Below are positions 24,523 to 32,822 of a stretch of 46,179 nt of DNA, one piece after another. The stretch is from the NCBI GenBank assembly GCA_014192625.1, contig BJHM01000030.1, forward strand, positions 1 to 46,179, given 5' to 3'. How positions within the stretch are numbered: the stretch's first letter is position 1; each line of letters opens with the position of its first letter. Source of the stretch: Planctomycetota bacterium. Lineage in GTDB: Bacteria; Planctomycetota; UBA1135; UBA2386. The notes beneath the pieces are model-generated. The model was given only the letters and a program-made list of their open reading frames with translations. It did no database searches and was not told the origin of the DNA. A program made the translations under genes and the position numbers.

Positions 24523-25958
24523 GACGCCTCCTCGGGCGGCAGGTCATCGAGCATCACTTCAAGATCCGAGTCGGTTGTCAGCTCGTGACCAAACCCCGGC
24601 TCGGACTGCTCAGGCTGCAGCCGATATGGCACTTCGCCGCCGGGCATGATCATCACCGACTTGTCGGTCTGCGCTTCGAGCTCGTGACCAGTCACCGCTT
24701 CGGCAAACAAGTCGAACAGCCACGGGTCGAATACTTCGCCGCGGTGCTTCTGCATCTGGACGAGGGCCGCGTCTTTATCGAGCGGCTGATCGCCACAGGT
24801 GGTCCAAAGATCGAATGCCGATGCGATCGCGAGAATGCGCGAGCCGAGCGGGATCCGCTCACCGCGCAACTGCTGCGGCATACCGGTGCCGTCATGCCGT
24901 TCGTTTTGATGGCGGACCATCCTAGCGACATGGCGCAAGCCAGGCAGCGCATCGAGGTGATCGGCGCCACGCACCGGATGACTGTGCAACGACTGGATCT
25001 CCTCACTGGTGAGTTCCGTTTGCTTCTGAAGTAGCGCAGGGCGCACCCAAGCCTTGCCAAGATCCTGCAGGCGACATGCCAAGTCGAGATCGCGCAGATC
25101 CGCTGGCTGCAGTTCGATGCGTTCCGCGACCAGCGCGGCATTGCGCGCGGTGCGCTCGCCGTGCCCCTTTGGAATCAACGAGCGCCGTTCCATTCCTTCG
25201 ACCACCTGAGTCGCAAGCGAGACCATAGTGGTGACGACGCGTTCGAGCCCATCATGCACGCCCTTCTCCAGCTCTTGCAGCACCTGCCCCAGTTCCCGCA
25301 GTTCGCCAGACTTGTCGCCCGCATGTTCGGCGGGTCGCTGACCGGAAGCCACCTGCGCAAGCGCGGCGGTTATGGAACGGACGCGCTGGCTCCACTGATG
25401 TCCCATCATTGACGCTACGACCACCAGTGTGAGGCAGCAGAGAAACACCAGGCCGAACAGGTTGAAATCAAACGCCTCGGCCGGCACCGCGATGGCCGCT
25501 TGCAGGCGCAGTTCGCCGATGGCGTCGCCGCCAAAACGGATCGGCACCAGTGACTCGCGCAGCGTCTTGCCATCAATCTCAATCTGTCGTTGAAACGAGC
25601 CGCCCTGCGTCAAGGAGCCGAGACGGCGCGAACCAAACACCAGCGAGGTGTCGAGCGCAACACTGCCGGTGCGGTCGAGCACCACCACGCGGCTGCCCAC
25701 AAGGTCGCGGCCCGCCGTAGCGAGCATCGACATTCGCAACAGGTCGCCCCGCTCCAAGAACGGCGACACGCGGTCGGCCAGTTGCAGCGCAAAATGCTGC
25801 TGCTGCTCTGCCTCCATGACAAGCAGCTGACGCCCATTGCGGTCGGCGCCGAGCATGGCAACCAGCATGGCGACGAAAAACGAAGCTACCGATAACGCCA
25901 TTGCTAGGCGCACAGTTAGCGACATCCCCCGGTGGCTCCGCAGCGCGGCAAACGGCAT
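24519..25958 (-). CDS. Membrane sensor with degenerate HD-GYP domain
   Basis: 479 residues: TM1 (about 17-37), a periplasmic sensor region (40-163), TM2 (166-186), a HAMP-like linker (187-235) and an HD-GYP-type domain (about 245-425). A polar tail follows. HD-GYP enzymes hydrolyse cyclic di-GMP using an HD dyad plus further His and Asp ligands. Here the HD dyad reads Q298-D299 in CRLQDLGKAW. The HHE segment is Q351-N352-E353, GYP is GMP (359-361), and the late conserved Asp is S380 in LAIASAFD. The overall fold signature remains (DGTGMP, RIPLGSRIL-like GERIPLGSRIL), so it is probably a non-catalytic binder or regulator. ATG 25958 was used; an in-frame ATG at 25925 is possible. Confidence 0.83.
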   Translation of the reverse strand: MPFAALRSHRGMSLTVRLAMALSVASFFVAMLVAMLGADRNGRQLLVMEAEQQQHFALQLADRVSPFLERGDLLRMSMLATAGRDLVGSRVVVLDRTGSVALDTSLVFGSRRLGSLTQGGSFQRQIEIDGKTLRESLVPIRFGGDAIGELRLQAAIAVPAEAFDFNLFGLVFLCCLTLVVVASMMGHQWSQRVRSITAALAQVASGQRPAEHAGDKSGELRELGQVLQELEKGVHDGLERVVTTMVSLATQVVEGMERRSLIPKGHGERTARNAALVAERIELQPADLRDLDLACRLQDLGKAWVRPALLQKQTELTSEEIQSLHSHPVRGADHLDALPGLRHVARMVRHQNERHDGTGMPQQLRGERIPLGSRILAIASAFDLWTTCGDQPLDKDAALVQMQKHRGEVFDPWLFDLFAEAVTGHELEAQTDKSVMIMPGGEVPYRLQPEQSEPGFGHELTTDSDLEVMLDDLPPEEAS

Positions 25959-26145
25959 CGGAGCCTATATCGGAACCCCAGTGGGCTGACTGTTGCCCAA
26001 ATGCAGACAGGTTCTGAATGCAGGACCGATAGCGAGGCCGCCGTGACACCGAGGCAAACGCGGCCAGCCGACAGCTGCGCCAAAGCAGGTGGCACAACGG
26101 GATCGCGACGCTTGGGTTCCCCCGCCGGGTTCCCTCGCCGGGCCG

Positions 26146-26874
26146 CTACTTCATGTCCTTGATCGCTTCGAGGCTCTCGACCTTGAGCTGGAAGATATCG
26201 ACGCAATAGCCATCCATCACGGTCGCCTCGACCTTGAAGGTGCCAATGATCTTCAACGGATCGAAGAAGTAATCAGTCGTCTTCCCCTTCGGCATCACGA
26301 CGCGAACGATGCCGTTGATGTCCGGCGGCTGGCCGTAGCAACAAGACCACAGGGACTGCACGAGCAAGAACTCTTTGATGTTCTGCACTTCGTCGATCGG
26401 CAGCATGAAACCGGTCATCAGGACCTTCTTGCCATCGAGTTCCTTGCACCGCTTGGGCATTCCCTTGAGGCCGTCCTCGTAGGGCCACGCAGAGATCTCA
26501 TCAAAGGTCACGATCTTGTCGAGTCCCGTGATCTTGCCGGACTTGATTTGTTCGACGAGCCGCTTCTCGGCCTCGATCATCGCTCCCGCACTCTGAATCG
26601 CGCGCAAGTCGGCGGGATCGGCGCCTCGTGGCTGCGGCTTATCGCTTGCTGGCTTCTCGCTCGCTGGCTTCTCGCTCGCTGGCTTCTCGCTCGCAGGCTT
26701 ATCGCCCGCAGGCTTCTCGCCCGCTGGCTTCTCGCCCGCAGGCTTCTCACTCACAGGCTTCTCACTCGCAGGCTTCTCACTCGCAGGCTTCTCACTCGCA
26801 GGCTTTGGTTGCGGCTTTGGCTCCTGCGCACAGGCGAACGCGGTGCAGAGTGCGAGGACGGCGGAGAACTTCAT
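26146..26874 (-). CDS. Exported DUF3299 protein with KPASE repeats
   Basis: 242 residues. A signal peptide (1-16, MKFSAVLALCTAFACA) is followed by a Lys/Pro/Ala/Ser/Glu repeat (24-78). A folded region begins near 85 and contains KKVLMTGFMLPIDEV and FLLVQSLWSCCYGQPP, the DUF3299 hallmark with its paired cysteines, then INGIVRVVMPKG. The function of DUF3299 is not established. It lies 20 bp downstream of an FtsX-like ABC permease and its ATPase, a neighbourhood recalled for DUF3299 proteins in other bacteria, which suggests an envelope or lipoprotein-transport accessory role. The repeat probably forms a flexible charged tether. Confidence 0.82.
   Translation of the reverse strand: MKFSAVLALCTAFACAQEPKPQPKPASEKPASEKPASEKPVSEKPAGEKPAGEKPAGDKPASEKPASEKPASEKPASDKPQPRGADPADLRAIQSAGAMIEAEKRLVEQIKSGKITGLDKIVTFDEISAWPYEDGLKGMPKRCKELDGKKVLMTGFMLPIDEVQNIKEFLLVQSLWSCCYGQPPDINGIVRVVMPKGKTTDYFFDPLKIIGTFKVEATVMDGYCVDIFQLKVESLEAIKDMK
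26641..26805 (-). repeat. 15-bp coding repeat, 11 units (K-P-A/V-S/G-E/D)
   Basis: Eleven 15-bp units encode KPASE (3), KPVSE, KPAGE (2), KPAGD, KPASE (3) and KPASD in that order. The unit is a multiple of three, so copy-number change leaves the frame intact. Codon use alternates between GCC and GCG types along the array, so it is not freshly homogenised. Confidence 0.95.
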
Positions 26875-26894
26875 CAGTCGATTCCTTTCGTAGA

Positions 26895-28289
26895 TCAGGA
26901 GGAGGGCGAGAGGTTATCCGCAACTTGCGTGAAGGAACCTTTCAGCGCGGGCAGCAAACCTGCGATCGCACCCAACAAGCCCACTGCAATCACTAAGTAT
27001 ACCTCGCCGCGCGTAAAAGCTGCCCAGTCGAGATAAACGCCCGTCAAATCTTCCACGGTCGTCCGCAACAACAGCACCAGCAGGTGGCACAAAACCACAC
27101 CGGCAAATGCGCCGACGAGCGACAGGATCGCTGCCTCGCCAACAATGATCGCGCAGATCTGCCCCTTGCGCGCGCCAAGCGAACGCATGATCGCAATCTC
27201 GCGGCGACGCTCATTCATCGTGTTGTAAATGGCGACCGTGATCAGCAGGCCAGCGACCAGCAGCACCATCACCGCCAGGTATTCGAGCCAGTCAGCGACG
27301 CTGCCGATCGTCTTCAAAAACTTCGGGATCACATCCTGTGGCCACGCCGCCTGAGCCTCGGGCCGGCTGCCCATCTCGATACGCAGGATGCGCGGGCCTA
27401 AGTGATCCTTCGGATAGGCGATGACTGCCGTCAGTGCCAGGTCGCCGGCTTTCACCGGCAGGTGCTTTACGTCATCCGGGTTTTTGCCTTGCGGCACGTC
27501 GACCTTGAAAACGTTCTCCTCGTGGTCGGCCAGCAGCACAAACGTGCCGAGCGGGATGTAGATCGTGCTGTCGATCGGCGAGTTGGTTGGCGCCAGCACG
27601 CCAACCACTTCGCAGGCGGCCTCTTCGTGCTCGTGGAAGCCAAACTCACCGGGCTTGCCGTGCGAAGGCGTGACTTTGCCGCCGATGCCGAGGTCAAGCT
27701 GCCGAGCCACACGCGCGCCGATGACCGCCTTGCGCCACGCCGGCAAAAGCGGTGGCCGGAGTGGCATCTGCGCCGCACCAGTACGCTTGGCACTCAAGTA
27801 CTCAGCAAAACTACTGGCTAGGGCCAGCAGGTCGTCATGGCCAAAGCGCCACGGTCCGCCAGCCGTAAACTGCAACGGCTGATCCCCGCGCGTGAACTTG
27901 TTCCACATCTCGTCGGTCGTGCCGACGACCGGAAACTGGAAGCGACTGAACTCATCGCCGCGCGCCTGCGGAATCGTGTAGAGCAATTGCGCGCGCCGAC
28001 CGAGCGCTTTACCGGAGCGCAGGTCTTCGTAGACCTGCAACCGGATCAGGCCCGGCGATTTGCCGATGTTGAATACCGTGCCGAGCACCAGTTCGAGTTC
28101 TGATGCATCCTTTGGCCCGATCACCGAGCGATAACCCTCGAGGCTGCCCTCGTAGCGCTTTTGAGTCTGCGCCGCCATCAGCTTGATCGCTGCGTAGAGA
28201 CCGGTAGCGACCATGATCGAAATCAACGTCAGCACTGTCGACACGAGGCGAATGCGCAGATTGCGCAGACTGATCGAGGTGAGTCTCAC
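26895..28289 (-). CDS. ABC transporter permease, FtsX/LolC/MacB type
   Basis: 464-residue permease. An N-terminal TM helix (about 17-38, STVLTLISIMVATGLYAA) is followed by a large periplasmic domain (about 45-325) and three C-terminal TM helices (about 335-357, 383-407, 432-455), the standard type VII ABC permease topology. Such proteins move lipoproteins, peptides or signals mechanically across the envelope rather than through a channel. NTMNERRREIAIMRSLGARKG is the conserved coupling-helix region after TM2, contacting the ATPase. Its start overlaps the stop of the ATPase gene (ATGA at 28286-28289). One permease gene implies a homodimer unless a partner is encoded elsewhere. Confidence 0.9.
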   Translation of the reverse strand: MRLTSISLRNLRIRLVSTVLTLISIMVATGLYAAIKLMAAQTQKRYEGSLEGYRSVIGPKDASELELVLGTVFNIGKSPGLIRLQVYEDLRSGKALGRRAQLLYTIPQARGDEFSRFQFPVVGTTDEMWNKFTRGDQPLQFTAGGPWRFGHDDLLALASSFAEYLSAKRTGAAQMPLRPPLLPAWRKAVIGARVARQLDLGIGGKVTPSHGKPGEFGFHEHEEAACEVVGVLAPTNSPIDSTIYIPLGTFVLLADHEENVFKVDVPQGKNPDDVKHLPVKAGDLALTAVIAYPKDHLGPRILRIEMGSRPEAQAAWPQDVIPKFLKTIGSVADWLEYLAVMVLLVAGLLITVAIYNTMNERRREIAIMRSLGARKGQICAIIVGEAAILSLVGAFAGVVLCHLLVLLLRTTVEDLTGVYLDWAAFTRGEVYLVIAVGLLGAIAGLLPALKGSFTQVADNLSPSS

Positions 28290-28954
28290 GACGACACCCT
28301 GCGCAACGTGGCAAGATCAACCGTGCGCTGCATTCGGGTGGCGGACTCGGGGTCGTGCGTCACCATTACGACAGTCTGCTTGTTGTTGCGCGCCAATTGC
28401 AGCAGCAAGTCGAGCACTTGCCCGCCCGTTGCCTTGTCCTGATTGCCGAGCGGCTCGTCCATCAAAACCAGTTCAGGATTGTTGATCAAGGCGCGGCAGA
28501 CCGCGACCCTTTGCACCTGCCCAACTGATAACTGACTTGGCAGGTGGTGCATGCGGTCTTCAAGTCCAACTTGCGCAAGCAGGTGCAGCGCACGTTCCTC
28601 AGCATCGGCGCCCGCACCGCGCCCAAACAACGCGCCGAGCAACACATTCTCCAACGCCGTGAACGGCTGCAGCAGATTGAAGGTCTGGTAGACCATGCCG
28701 ATGTGCTGGCCGCGAAATCGATCGCAATCGGACTCGCTGAGGGTGCTGAGATCCTGGCCAAGGATCGAAAGCGTGCCCTGATCTGGCCGCAAGATGCCGG
28801 CGAGCATATGCAGCAACGTCGTCTTGCCGGTGCCAGACCGACCGATCAGCGCCACATGTTCGCCCGCCGCGATGTCGAGTGAAGTAACTTCACACGCGAC
28901 CGTCGTTCGTTCGCCTTGGCGATAACTCTTCTGCACTTCACGCAGCCGGATCAT
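28286..28954 (-). CDS. ABC transporter ATP-binding protein, LolD/MacB type
   Basis: 222-residue ATPase that powers the overlapping permease. Walker A is GRSGTGKTTL, the Q-loop is GMVYQTFNLLQPFTALENVL, Walker B is LVLMDEPLGNQD, and the switch histidine is in VVMVTHDPES. The ABC signature reads LSVGQVQR where nearly all relatives have LSGGQ-x-QR, so the first Gly of the pair is Val. The LolD/MacB subgroup is indicated by the length and the NLLQPFTALENV text. It starts 36 bp after the EboE-like gene on the same strand, extending the run of co-directional genes. Confidence 0.9.
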   Translation of the reverse strand: MIRLREVQKSYRQGERTTVACEVTSLDIAAGEHVALIGRSGTGKTTLLHMLAGILRPDQGTLSILGQDLSTLSESDCDRFRGQHIGMVYQTFNLLQPFTALENVLLGALFGRGAGADAEERALHLLAQVGLEDRMHHLPSQLSVGQVQRVAVCRALINNPELVLMDEPLGNQDKATGGQVLDLLLQLARNNKQTVVMVTHDPESATRMQRTVDLATLRRVSS

Positions 28955-28990
28955 TGGTGCGGGACAATAAGGAAGAACCAGCGCCGTACG

Positions 28991-30148
28991 TCAGCAACCA
29001 AGCAGATTTGCTGCAAAGTCAATCTCGCGCTGCACCCGCTGCCAGAGCGGCGCTGCACCGGCGAATTCGCCCAGCACCGGCCACGTGTAGGTCTCGACTT
29101 CTAGCAGCGGCAACGTTTCGCCAGCGGCCGCCTGCCTCGCGAGTGCCAATAGCACATGCACAACCGCAGCGCGCGTCGAGCCAAAGTCCCCGTCTTCATC
29201 CCACCAAAGCGGCATGTGAAAATGCGTCCGGACGATGCCCGCCGCCGCAAACTCATCCCGCCGAGCACGCACCTCGTCGAGGTCGAGTGCGCGAGCACCG
29301 TTCTGGCCAGCCGTCTGGTGCAGGTAACGCGGTTCGTCGAACGACAGCAACTGTTCGAGCGCGGCAGGCGCACGCGCCTCAAGACACGACGACAACTGGA
29401 TCTTTGGCACGGCAATGCCGCGCGCCTTCAGATCGGCAAGCGCGGCGAGCGGCGATTCGCCAACCACGGCCAGGTGACAGAGGTCGACGCACACCCCCAG
29501 ATGTGCGCGCAACACCGCCTCGTTCACCGGCAACTTCGCCCCCGCGAAAAACAGCCACTGCTCAAGAAAGGTGGCCGCCTGCCCACAAGTCTCGATGAGG
29601 CAGCACGGCTCGGGTTCGAGCGCGAGCACGCAATGCACGCCCGTGCGCTCGCGCAGTTCGGCGAATGCGCCTGCAACCCGCGCGAGATTTTGAGCCATGC
29701 GACGCAGGTCCGGCGGCGCATCAGAGGCAGACCGATAACCGAGCGGCAACGTCGACAACGGCAGCACCGCCCCGCGCGGCGATAGTGCCGCCGCAGCTTC
29801 GGCACACTGCTGCGTGTAGCTGACCCGATCCTCAGTCCCCCAGTCCTTTGCGTAGACGGCCGTCTTCACGCGATCGTCATGGAAGGCATCAAACGGGAAC
29901 ACGTTCAGCGTCCATAGTTCGAGGTTGCGCTGCTTCAGGAAGTCGCGCACCAGTGCCTGCGTTGCGCGGTCGACCGCAAGCTGCTGCGCCAATCGTGCCG
30001 GCCACCAGACACCAAGGCCGAACTGCCGCTGCTTTGCGCGCGCCGCCAACGCCACCGGCACGGCGCATTCATCGAGCGCCTGCAACCACTGCGAAAGGTC
30101 ATAGGCAGGGTGCACATTGCCGCAATACGTAAGACGCGTAACCGCCAT
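28991..30148 (-). CDS. eboE: EboE-like TIM-barrel metabolite traffic protein
   Basis: 385-residue TIM-barrel protein resembling sugar phosphate isomerase/epimerases and specifically the EboE family. Recognisable elements in order are LTYCGNVHPAYD (about 6-17), LWTLNVFPFDAFHDDRVK (about 84-101), VYAKDWGTEDRVSYT, LALEPEPCCLIET, HLGVCVDLCHLAVV and the C-terminal HFHMPLWW and LEVETYTWPVL. The E, D/C-H and H residues in these blocks probably bind a divalent metal. EboE belongs to a conserved cluster that in cyanobacteria and pseudomonads helps export precursors to the periplasm. None of the other ebo genes is here; the neighbours are ABC transporter genes. ATG at 30148 gives the family start. Confidence 0.78.
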   Translation of the reverse strand: MAVTRLTYCGNVHPAYDLSQWLQALDECAVPVALAARAKQRQFGLGVWWPARLAQQLAVDRATQALVRDFLKQRNLELWTLNVFPFDAFHDDRVKTAVYAKDWGTEDRVSYTQQCAEAAAALSPRGAVLPLSTLPLGYRSASDAPPDLRRMAQNLARVAGAFAELRERTGVHCVLALEPEPCCLIETCGQAATFLEQWLFFAGAKLPVNEAVLRAHLGVCVDLCHLAVVGESPLAALADLKARGIAVPKIQLSSCLEARAPAALEQLLSFDEPRYLHQTAGQNGARALDLDEVRARRDEFAAAGIVRTHFHMPLWWDEDGDFGSTRAAVVHVLLALARQAAAGETLPLLEVETYTWPVLGEFAGAAPLWQRVQREIDFAANLLGC

Positions 30149-30299
30149 GGTCAGAGGCCACAGGATAACGCAGCGGGGCAACAATCAAGGCCTGCGCCTG
30201 CCGATGGATCGCGCATTGTTTGACAAACTACTCCGATCGCGCGGGCGGAGTGTCGATGTTGTCGACGGTTGGCCGCCAAAACGGCGACCACTAGCACCG

Positions 30300-31226
30300 A
30301 TGAGTAGCAAGAATAAGCAAGCGACCCGCCTCCCTGCCACCCCACCGCGCACCGCTGGCCACGACGAGCGGATCCTCGAACTAGAGCGCTCCACTGCCTA
30401 CCGCCAAGCGCACCTGGACCCCGACTTCATGGGCCGCGTCGAACTGCGCCCCGTCCGCTTGCAATTGGAGATGCTGAAGCCGGAACTGGTCATGCAGGAT
30501 CAGCGGATCGAGTCGACGGTCGTCGTGTTCGGTGGCACGCGCGTGATCGAAGCAAGTCATGCGCAACAAAAACTCAACGAGGCACAAGACCGCCTCGCAG
30601 CTTCGCCGGGCGACCTAGGCCTGCAACGGCGGGTGCGGATCGCAGAGAACTTGCTGAAAAAAGCGCCCTACTACGACGAGGCGCGCAAACTCGGCCGCAT
30701 CGTCTCTGAGCACAGCCAGCACCAAGAAGACACTGAGGCATACGAGTTCGTGATCTGCACCGGCGGCGGGCCAGGCATCATGGAGGCCGCCAACCGAGGC
30801 GCTCACGACATCGGCGCCATGTCCATCGGCCTCAACGTCACCCTGCCGTTCGAGCATGAACCCAACAGCTTCATCACGCCGGAACTCTGCTTCGAGTTCA
30901 AATACTTCGCGCTCAGGAAGATGCATTTCTTGATGCGCGCCAAGGCGATGGTCGCGTTCCCCGGCGGGTTTGGCACGCTCGACGAGTTGTTCGAGACCCT
31001 GACCCTGATTCAAACGCAGCGGATGCAGCCGATCCCGGTGATCCTGTTTGGCCGCGACTATTGGCAGCGCCTCGTCAACTGGGAAATGCTTGTCGAGGAA
31101 GGCACCGTCTCCGCCGAAAATCTCGACCTAATCTCGTACGCCGAAACAGCGGATGAATGCTGGCAACTGATCCGCGACTTTTATCGCGCAAAGCCCGCCA
31201 CCGATCGCTTGCCGCGCTGCACCTGA
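30300..31226 (+). CDS. LOG family protein (TIGR00730-like Rossmann)
   Basis: 308 residues of the LOG family, whose members include cytokinin riboside 5'-monophosphate phosphoribohydrolases and related nucleotide hydrolases. The conserved GGGPGIMEAANRGA (about 157-170) and PGGFGTLDELFE (about 220-231) motifs hold the substrate phosphate and catalytic Glu. It has a longer N-terminal section than minimal LOG proteins (about 75 extra residues including a basic start). A Rossmann strand VVVFGGTRVIE is at about 77-87, followed by a helical insertion containing QQKLNEAQDRLA. ATG at 30300 is chosen; in-frame ATGs upstream (for example 30204) would add residues without homology. Cytosolic; bacterial substrate probably a nucleoside monophosphate. 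Confidence 0.85.
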   Translation: MSSKNKQATRLPATPPRTAGHDERILELERSTAYRQAHLDPDFMGRVELRPVRLQLEMLKPELVMQDQRIESTVVVFGGTRVIEASHAQQKLNEAQDRLAASPGDLGLQRRVRIAENLLKKAPYYDEARKLGRIVSEHSQHQEDTEAYEFVICTGGGPGIMEAANRGAHDIGAMSIGLNVTLPFEHEPNSFITPELCFEFKYFALRKMHFLMRAKAMVAFPGGFGTLDELFETLTLIQTQRMQPIPVILFGRDYWQRLVNWEMLVEEGTVSAENLDLISYAETADECWQLIRDFYRAKPATDRLPRCT

Positions 31227-31346
31227 CAAAGCAGCCGCCGTTGGACGCACCCGCGTGCGCAAAGCTGAGAATCGAACCTCGCTCGCTAGTTGCCACGAAC
31301 ATGAGACGGATCGCGGCGGATGTTCCGCTAGATTGCAGGCACTCAC

Positions 31347-32822
31347 ATGAAGTGCCTGCCATTGCTTGCTGCGCAGTCGATTGCGCTCGCCTCGAACCTT
31401 CACGCCCAAGACCCGGTGCGATTTCATCAGGAAAACGTGCTCGGCACCTCATTTGACCTTGCGGTGATGGCACCAAATGCGAAGGCGGAAGCCTTCTGCA
31501 ATCAAGCCATCACCGAGATCGAACGGCTCGAACAAATCCTGTCCGGGTGGCTGCCTAAGTCGCCGGTCTCGGCGTTGAATCGCGGTGAAACGGTCAGCAA
31601 TGCGGCAGCCGAGCTCATTTCTGTACTCGAACTGGCCGACACCTTTCGTTCGCGTACCAAAGGCGCGTTTGATGCGCGCATCGGCACGACGATCGCCCTC
31701 TGGCGCGAGGCGGTGACGACGCAACAGGTGCCGTCACCTGCCGCCATCGAGGCAGCCATCGAGAAGACCAACAAAAGCAGTGTTTCGATCGTTCGCCAAA
31801 AAGCCACGGTGACGCCAATCGGCGGCGTGCACCTGGCTCTTGATGGGATCGCCAAGGGCTTCATCCTCGATCGCGCACTCGCCGCCGCCAGGCAGGCGTG
31901 CCCCGAGGTGACCGGCGCGTTACTGGATATCGGTGGTGACGAGGCGGCCTTTGGCAAAGGCCCAGGCGGCAAGCCGTGGCGGCTTGGCATCGCCAACCCT
32001 CAGCAACCAGCGGAGAACGCAGCACTGCTACTTGCCCTCGGCCTGCAAGATCGCTGCTGCGCAACGAGCGGCGGCTACGCGCGCGGCTTTGAGATTGCAG
32101 GCACCCACTACTCGCACATCATTGATCCAGGTACCGGCCGGCCCGCAAACGGCGTGCTACAGGCAACGGTAATCGCAAAGGATGCTGCCACTGCCGACGC
32201 GCTGGCCACCGCACTCACCGTGCTCGACCCGGCCGACAGCCTCGAACTCGTGAACGGCATGAAGGACATCGACTGCCTGATCATTGATGCCTTGGGCAAG
32301 CGCTTTCAGAGCCGCAACTTTGTCAGGTGGGTGCTCGACGAAGGCAATGCCACCGCCGAACTCGGCGGCTTCCCCAACAGTTTCAGCCTCGATGTGACCT
32401 TGAAGCTGCCAAAAATCGCCGCGCGCTACAAGCGGCCATACACCGCGGTCTGGATCGAAGATCCGAAGGGCAAGCTGGTCTGCACGCTCGCACTCTGGGG
32501 CCGCAATCGCCGCTGGGTCAGCGAACTTAGCAACTGGTGGTCGTCGATCGGCGCGGACAAAGATCGCGTCGACGCTACTGGCCGCGCCTCGCGCGGCGCG
32601 GGCGAATACACCCTCACCTGGGGCGGCCGCGACGACGCTGGCAGGGTCGTCGGAGTTGGCGAATACATCTTGGTAGTCGAGGTCTCGCGCGAGCACGGTG
32701 GCCACACCATCGTGCGCCAAAAAATCACCTGCGGCACTACTGCAAAGACCTATACCCTTGCCAGCAACAAAGAACTCGACAGCTGCGTGGTGAACTACGG
32801 CAAGGGGAGCGCTGCGAAGTGA
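31347..32822 (+). CDS. ApbE FAD:protein FMN transferase fused to DUF2271 domain
   Basis: 491 residues. A weak signal peptide (1-20, ends LHAQ) is followed by an ApbE domain (about 25-325). ApbE transfers FMN from FAD to Thr/Ser of partner proteins outside the cytoplasm. Its hallmarks are visible: LDGIAKGFILDRAL, LLDIGGDEAAFG, ATSGGYARGF, SHIIDPGTGRPANG and the Mg-binding AATADALATALTVL. The C-terminal part (about 335-488) reads as DUF2271, with LDVTLKLPK, RPYTAVWIEDPKGK and LTWGGRDDAGRVVG, an extracytoplasmic beta-sandwich often encoded beside ApbE and PepSY genes. The stop overlaps the next gene's GTG. No separate flavinylation substrate is evident in the window. Confidence 0.9.
   Translation: MKCLPLLAAQSIALASNLHAQDPVRFHQENVLGTSFDLAVMAPNAKAEAFCNQAITEIERLEQILSGWLPKSPVSALNRGETVSNAAAELISVLELADTFRSRTKGAFDARIGTTIALWREAVTTQQVPSPAAIEAAIEKTNKSSVSIVRQKATVTPIGGVHLALDGIAKGFILDRALAAARQACPEVTGALLDIGGDEAAFGKGPGGKPWRLGIANPQQPAENAALLLALGLQDRCCATSGGYARGFEIAGTHYSHIIDPGTGRPANGVLQATVIAKDAATADALATALTVLDPADSLELVNGMKDIDCLIIDALGKRFQSRNFVRWVLDEGNATAELGGFPNSFSLDVTLKLPKIAARYKRPYTAVWIEDPKGKLVCTLALWGRNRRWVSELSNWWSSIGADKDRVDATGRASRGAGEYTLTWGGRDDAGRVVGVGEYILVVEVSREHGGHTIVRQKITCGTTAKTYTLASNKELDSCVVNYGKGSAAK

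Noticed and set aside
26089-27036. Plus-strand open frame of 315 codons rich in Arg/Leu repeats
   Set aside because: It is the antisense of the DUF3299 gene and its KPASE repeat; the minus frame has a signal peptide and a recognised domain.
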